Part shown: in pieces, positions 34,552-36,894 of the stretch
Position numbering within the stretch: the stretch's first letter is position 1
Layout: every line of letters starts with the position of its first letter
From: Chloroflexia bacterium
Lineage (GTDB): Bacteria > Chloroflexota > Chloroflexia > Thermomicrobiales > UBA6265
Direction: 5' to 3'
Length of the DNA stretch: 36,894 bases
NCBI GenBank assembly: GCA_013698305.1
Contig: JACCVC010000308.1
Coordinates: 1 to 36,894 of the forward strand
Notes under the pieces: model-generated
What the model saw: the letters and a program-made list of their open reading frames with translations, nothing else
Told to the model about the DNA's origin: nothing
The model's database searches: none
Translations under genes and position numbers: made by a program

Positions 34552-34577
34552 ATATATGGCGCGAATCCCAGCGTCAA
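34549..34577 (-). promoter_or_regulatory. Sigma70-type promoter of the ArsR-DUF2087 gene
   Basis: On the minus strand TTGACG (34572-34577, 5 of 6) and TATATT (34549-34554, 5 of 6) with a 17-nt spacer. It lies between the stop of the DUF4272-like gene and the regulator, so the regulator has its own promoter. Start expected near 34542, inside the palindrome. Confidence 0.7.
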
Positions 34578-34600
34578 GATTTAGAGCCAAGGAGCGGGGG

Positions 34601-35371
34601 TCAGCCAGGAAAGAGCGGGATGGAATCCCATGAGTCGTCGAAGCCGCAGACCCAATTCAGCGATGTCACCTGCGCCAGCGAGATGCCGCCAAGCTCCGCG
34701 AACCTGTCTTTGGACAGGTTCGACACGGGTTCACTAAAGTAAGAAAAGTCACCATCGAGCATCGTCAGCAAACTCGCGTCGTCGGCTTCTTTCGCTGTCT
34801 CACGGATGATGGCTCGGAGCTCATCTGGCGACGTGGCACCTTCGGCGCGGAGGGTGGCTCGCCAGGACCATAGCTCACGCCGTTCCCGCTCCTGAGCGAT
34901 GAGGAGTTCATCTCGCATTTCTTGGAGCATCTGCATCGAGTCGATGTCTGCCCACGGTTCGGGCGCCCAGCCGAACATGCGCTCTACCTTTGCCGGGGAG
35001 GGGAACGAAGGCTCCGCAAGCTCGTCGATCAATCCGAACGACCAGCACAGGGTCTCGGCAGCGATCAACGCCGCCGAGCAGTGGCCGAGCATTTCCGGTG
35101 AAAGGGAACCCGCCTCGTTGCGAAGGACGTGGAGTTCACCCTCACTCAGCTGTGTTGCCAACTCTCGACGCGCCCACGAGTACAGCTCGAACCGATCCGT
35201 TTCGACGGCGTACAGATCAACATCGTTGCTCTCGCCCGACACCGACGATTCGATTGCCCCTCGTCGTGCCAGCGTCACCAGCACGATGGCGCGACGCACG
35301 ACCTCATCCACCGGTCGGAGGTTGATATCGACGCTGTCGCACGGGTGCAGATCAGTGTTTGAGTCGGGCAT
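34601..35371 (-). CDS. DUF4272-like protein
   Basis: 256 residues; ATG 35371 with AGGA 10 nt upstream. Features resembling DUF4272: RRAIVLVTLARRG near the N-terminus, FELYSWARRE, SAALIAAETLCWSFGLID in the middle ('W ALG' position), a long Glu/Arg helix with RRELWSWRATLR, and a C-terminal LNWVCGFDDSWDSIPLFPG (the 'ALNWL...WD' ending). It is cytosolic with no membrane segment. The family has no known function. It begins 12 nt after ychF on the same strand and is probably co-transcribed. Confidence 0.65.
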   Translation of the reverse strand: MPDSNTDLHPCDSVDINLRPVDEVVRRAIVLVTLARRGAIESSVSGESNDVDLYAVETDRFELYSWARRELATQLSEGELHVLRNEAGSLSPEMLGHCSAALIAAETLCWSFGLIDELAEPSFPSPAKVERMFGWAPEPWADIDSMQMLQEMRDELLIAQERERRELWSWRATLRAEGATSPDELRAIIRETAKEADDASLLTMLDGDFSYFSEPVSNLSKDRFAELGGISLAQVTSLNWVCGFDDSWDSIPLFPG

Positions 35372-35383
35372 TGTCGACGAGTC

Positions 35384-36496
35384 CTAGACGTTGAACAGGA
35401 AGTTGATGACGTCTCCGTTTTGGACAATGTAGGTCTTGCCTTCGCGACGGAGCGTTCCGGCCTTCCTCGTCTCCGCCAATGTCCCCGCCGCGATCATGTC
35501 GTTGTAGCCGACAACCTCGGCGCGAATGAAGCCTCGAGCGATGTCGGTATGGATCTCGCTGGCGGCCTCGACCGCGTCCGCGCCCCGCCGGATGGTCCAT
35601 GCTCGGCACTCGTCCTCGCCGACGGTGAAGAAAGGCATCAGCCCAAGCAGATCGAACGACTCGGCGATGATCCGATCGAGACCCGATTCGATGATGCCCA
35701 GGTCATCCATGAACACCGTCGCGTCGTCGGCGTCAAGCTGGCCGATCTCCATCTCGATCTTGCCGGCGATGAGATGGGCTGCGATATTCGAGCCGCCGAA
35801 CTGTTCCCGCAGCGATGTCACCAGCATTTCACCCGTTTCGCCGAGTTGATTCTCGCCAACGTTGACCAGGATCAGCAGCGGTTTGGCGGTGAGGAAGCCG
35901 AAGCCGCGCAGGAGACGATGGTCCTCTTCCTCAAGGTCATCGTAGTGATTTCGAAGCGGGGTTTCGGATTCGAGATATTCCCGGAGCGTGACGAGGACCT
36001 TTTGCTCCCGCTCCATCAAATCCTTCTCGTTGCCTCGCACCTTGCCCAGCTGTGGCTCGATGCGCTGCAATCGCTTCTCTATCAGGGCGAGATCGCTGAA
36101 CAGGAGTTCCATGTTTAGTGTTTCGATGTCGCGAGCCGGGTTCACTGTCTCCTCCGAATGAGGGACGTTCTCGTTCTCAAACGCTCGAACGACATGCACC
36201 AGCGCGTCGGCTTGCGCCAGATGGCCGAGCAATTGCCCTCCCATGCCCTTTTCGCTGATGCCCTTGGCAATGCCGGCCACATCCAGGTATTGAACGTCGG
36301 CTGGCACCTTCCTTTGCGGCTTGAACAGCTCGGTAAGCTCGTCAAGTCGCTGATCGGGCACCTTCACCGTCGCCAGGTTTGGCTCGTCCGCCTTGGCACC
36401 GAAGGTGCCGGTAGTGGCCTCGGCGCGAGTGAGCGCGTTGAACACGGTAGTCTTTCCGGACGCGGGCAGTCCGATGATTACGAGCTTGGTTTCCAC
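35384..36496 (-). CDS. ychF: YchF/OLA1-family ATPase (Obg-like)
   Basis: 370 residues; GTG 36496 with AGAGGA about 10 nt upstream. P-loop ATPase of the Obg branch that binds ribosomes and prefers ATP. G1 reads GLPASGKT (residues 9-16), a variant of the common GLPNVGKS; G3 DVAGIAKG; G4 position NVGE, not NKxD, in line with the family's ATP preference. A coiled-coil middle part (about 130-180) and a C-terminal TGS domain (about 285-370, RAEVVGYNDMIAAGTLAETRKAGTLRREGKTYIVQNGDVINFLFNV) are present. The deviating G1 and the divergent G2/G3 surroundings suggest a sub-branch of YchF. Located between ileS and the DUF4272-like gene. Confidence 0.92.
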   Translation of the reverse strand: METKLVIIGLPASGKTTVFNALTRAEATTGTFGAKADEPNLATVKVPDQRLDELTELFKPQRKVPADVQYLDVAGIAKGISEKGMGGQLLGHLAQADALVHVVRAFENENVPHSEETVNPARDIETLNMELLFSDLALIEKRLQRIEPQLGKVRGNEKDLMEREQKVLVTLREYLESETPLRNHYDDLEEEDHRLLRGFGFLTAKPLLILVNVGENQLGETGEMLVTSLREQFGGSNIAAHLIAGKIEMEIGQLDADDATVFMDDLGIIESGLDRIIAESFDLLGLMPFFTVGEDECRAWTIRRGADAVEAASEIHTDIARGFIRAEVVGYNDMIAAGTLAETRKAGTLRREGKTYIVQNGDVINFLFNV

Positions 36497-36529
36497 GTGT
36501 ATGCAGTCCTCTGGTAGTGTTGTCCGGGC

Positions 36530-36894
36530 CTAGTCATGGGGCGTGATGAGAATTCGCACGGTCGAGTCACCGACTTTGGCTTCTGATGCGTCTTCGTCGA
36601 GCGCCGATTGGCGCAGAACTTCAGACGCCAGCACCTCGCGGGAGATGAGCTTCTGATTGTTCGTGATGGCGTCGACCGCCTGGGCGTCGTCGGAGGCGAA
36701 CGCGAGCGCGATCTTCTGCTCGACGCGCAGATCAAGCTTCTTCCGAGCATCCTGCACCGAGCGCACGAAGTCTCGCGCCAACCCTTCCTGAATCAACTCC
36801 TCTGTCAACTCCGTGTCGAGGGCCACGGTCGCGCCGTCCCCTTGCGCCGCGGCGAATCCTTCCCGCTTGCGCAGCCCCACCAGGACTTCACCTG
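36530..36894 (-). CDS. ileS: Isoleucyl-tRNA synthetase, 3' end (partial)
   Basis: Only the last about 121 codons are in the window; the frame continues past 36894. The visible part, LVGLRKREGFAAAQGDGATVALDTELTEELIQEGLARDFVRSVQDARKKLDLRVEQKIALAF, is the C-terminal domain following the anticodon-binding domain of type 2 IleS (the form with a long C-terminal extension found in Chloroflexota, archaea and many actinobacteria). No catalytic motif can be checked. ychF follows 33 nt downstream on the same strand. Confidence 0.85.
   Translation of the reverse strand, partial: GEVLVGLRKREGFAAAQGDGATVALDTELTEELIQEGLARDFVRSVQDARKKLDLRVEQKIALAFASDDAQAVDAITNNQKLISREVLASEVLRQSALDEDASEAKVGDSTVRILITPHD

Noticed and set aside
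1-36894. tRNA or rRNA genes, CRISPR arrays, insertion sequences, prophage or defence genes
   Set aside because: Looked for T-loop motifs (GGTTCGA-type), repeated spacers, transposase and phage motifs; the few GGTTCGA occurrences lie inside coding genes without cloverleaf context.

Overview
The window reads as a continuous stretch of bacterial chromosome, GC-rich (roughly 60% by eye), densely coded on both strands, with no insertion sequence, phage gene, CRISPR array, rRNA or tRNA that I could see. The gene set fits a Chloroflexota bacterium of the Thermomicrobia/Sphaerobacter type: an hspR-clpB heat-shock pair, a T-box-controlled trp operon, the GlgE maltosyltransferase pathway, a divergent YchF, MMPL, DUF3352 and CvpA proteins, and GTG/TTG starts. 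The taxonomic call is inference from gene content, not from a marker gene.

Layout. 1-5.4 kb (minus strand): exported DUF3352 protein, a 50-residue membrane protein, clpB and its likely repressor hspR, with a sigma70-type promoter overlapped by a HAIR-like inverted repeat. 5.6-7.9 kb: a CDP-alcohol phosphatidyltransferase overlapping an LpxL/PatA-type acyltransferase, convergent with yajQ. 8.0-10.5 kb: a NarL-type histidine kinase/response regulator pair, then a MarR regulator, with a cluster of inverted half-sites between them. 10.5-18.8 kb: alpha-glucan and trehalose block, with glgX plus two small uncharacterised genes on the minus strand and glgE-treS-mak on the plus strand. Together TreS (trehalose to maltose), Mak (maltose to maltose-1-phosphate) and GlgE (maltose-1-phosphate to alpha-1,4-glucan) form a complete glucan elongation route, and GlgX debranches the product. 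18.8-19.7 kb: CvpA-like protein.

19.7-23.3 kb (minus strand): a tightly packed run selD-rsmA-ispE-Tat-exported protein. The key observation of the window is here: selD continues 45 codons upstream of the frame that conventional reading gives, through an in-frame TGA that sits exactly at the catalytic Cys/Sec position, and a bacterial SECIS-like hairpin follows. SelD is therefore predicted to be a selenoprotein. 23.4-27.5 kb (plus strand): DUF952 protein, MMPL transporter, a short peptide ORF overlapping an unknown 120-residue gene, and fpg. 27.5-28.6 kb (minus strand): M42 aminopeptidase.

28.6-33.8 kb: a tryptophan-specific T-box riboswitch (specifier UGG, antiterminator and terminator all traceable) followed by overlapping trpE-trpG-trpD-trpC-trpF; trpB and trpA are not present. 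33.8-36.9 kb (minus strand): ArsR-DUF2087 regulator with a perfect 34-bp palindrome over its own promoter, a DUF4272-like protein, ychF, and the 3' end of ileS, which runs off the window.
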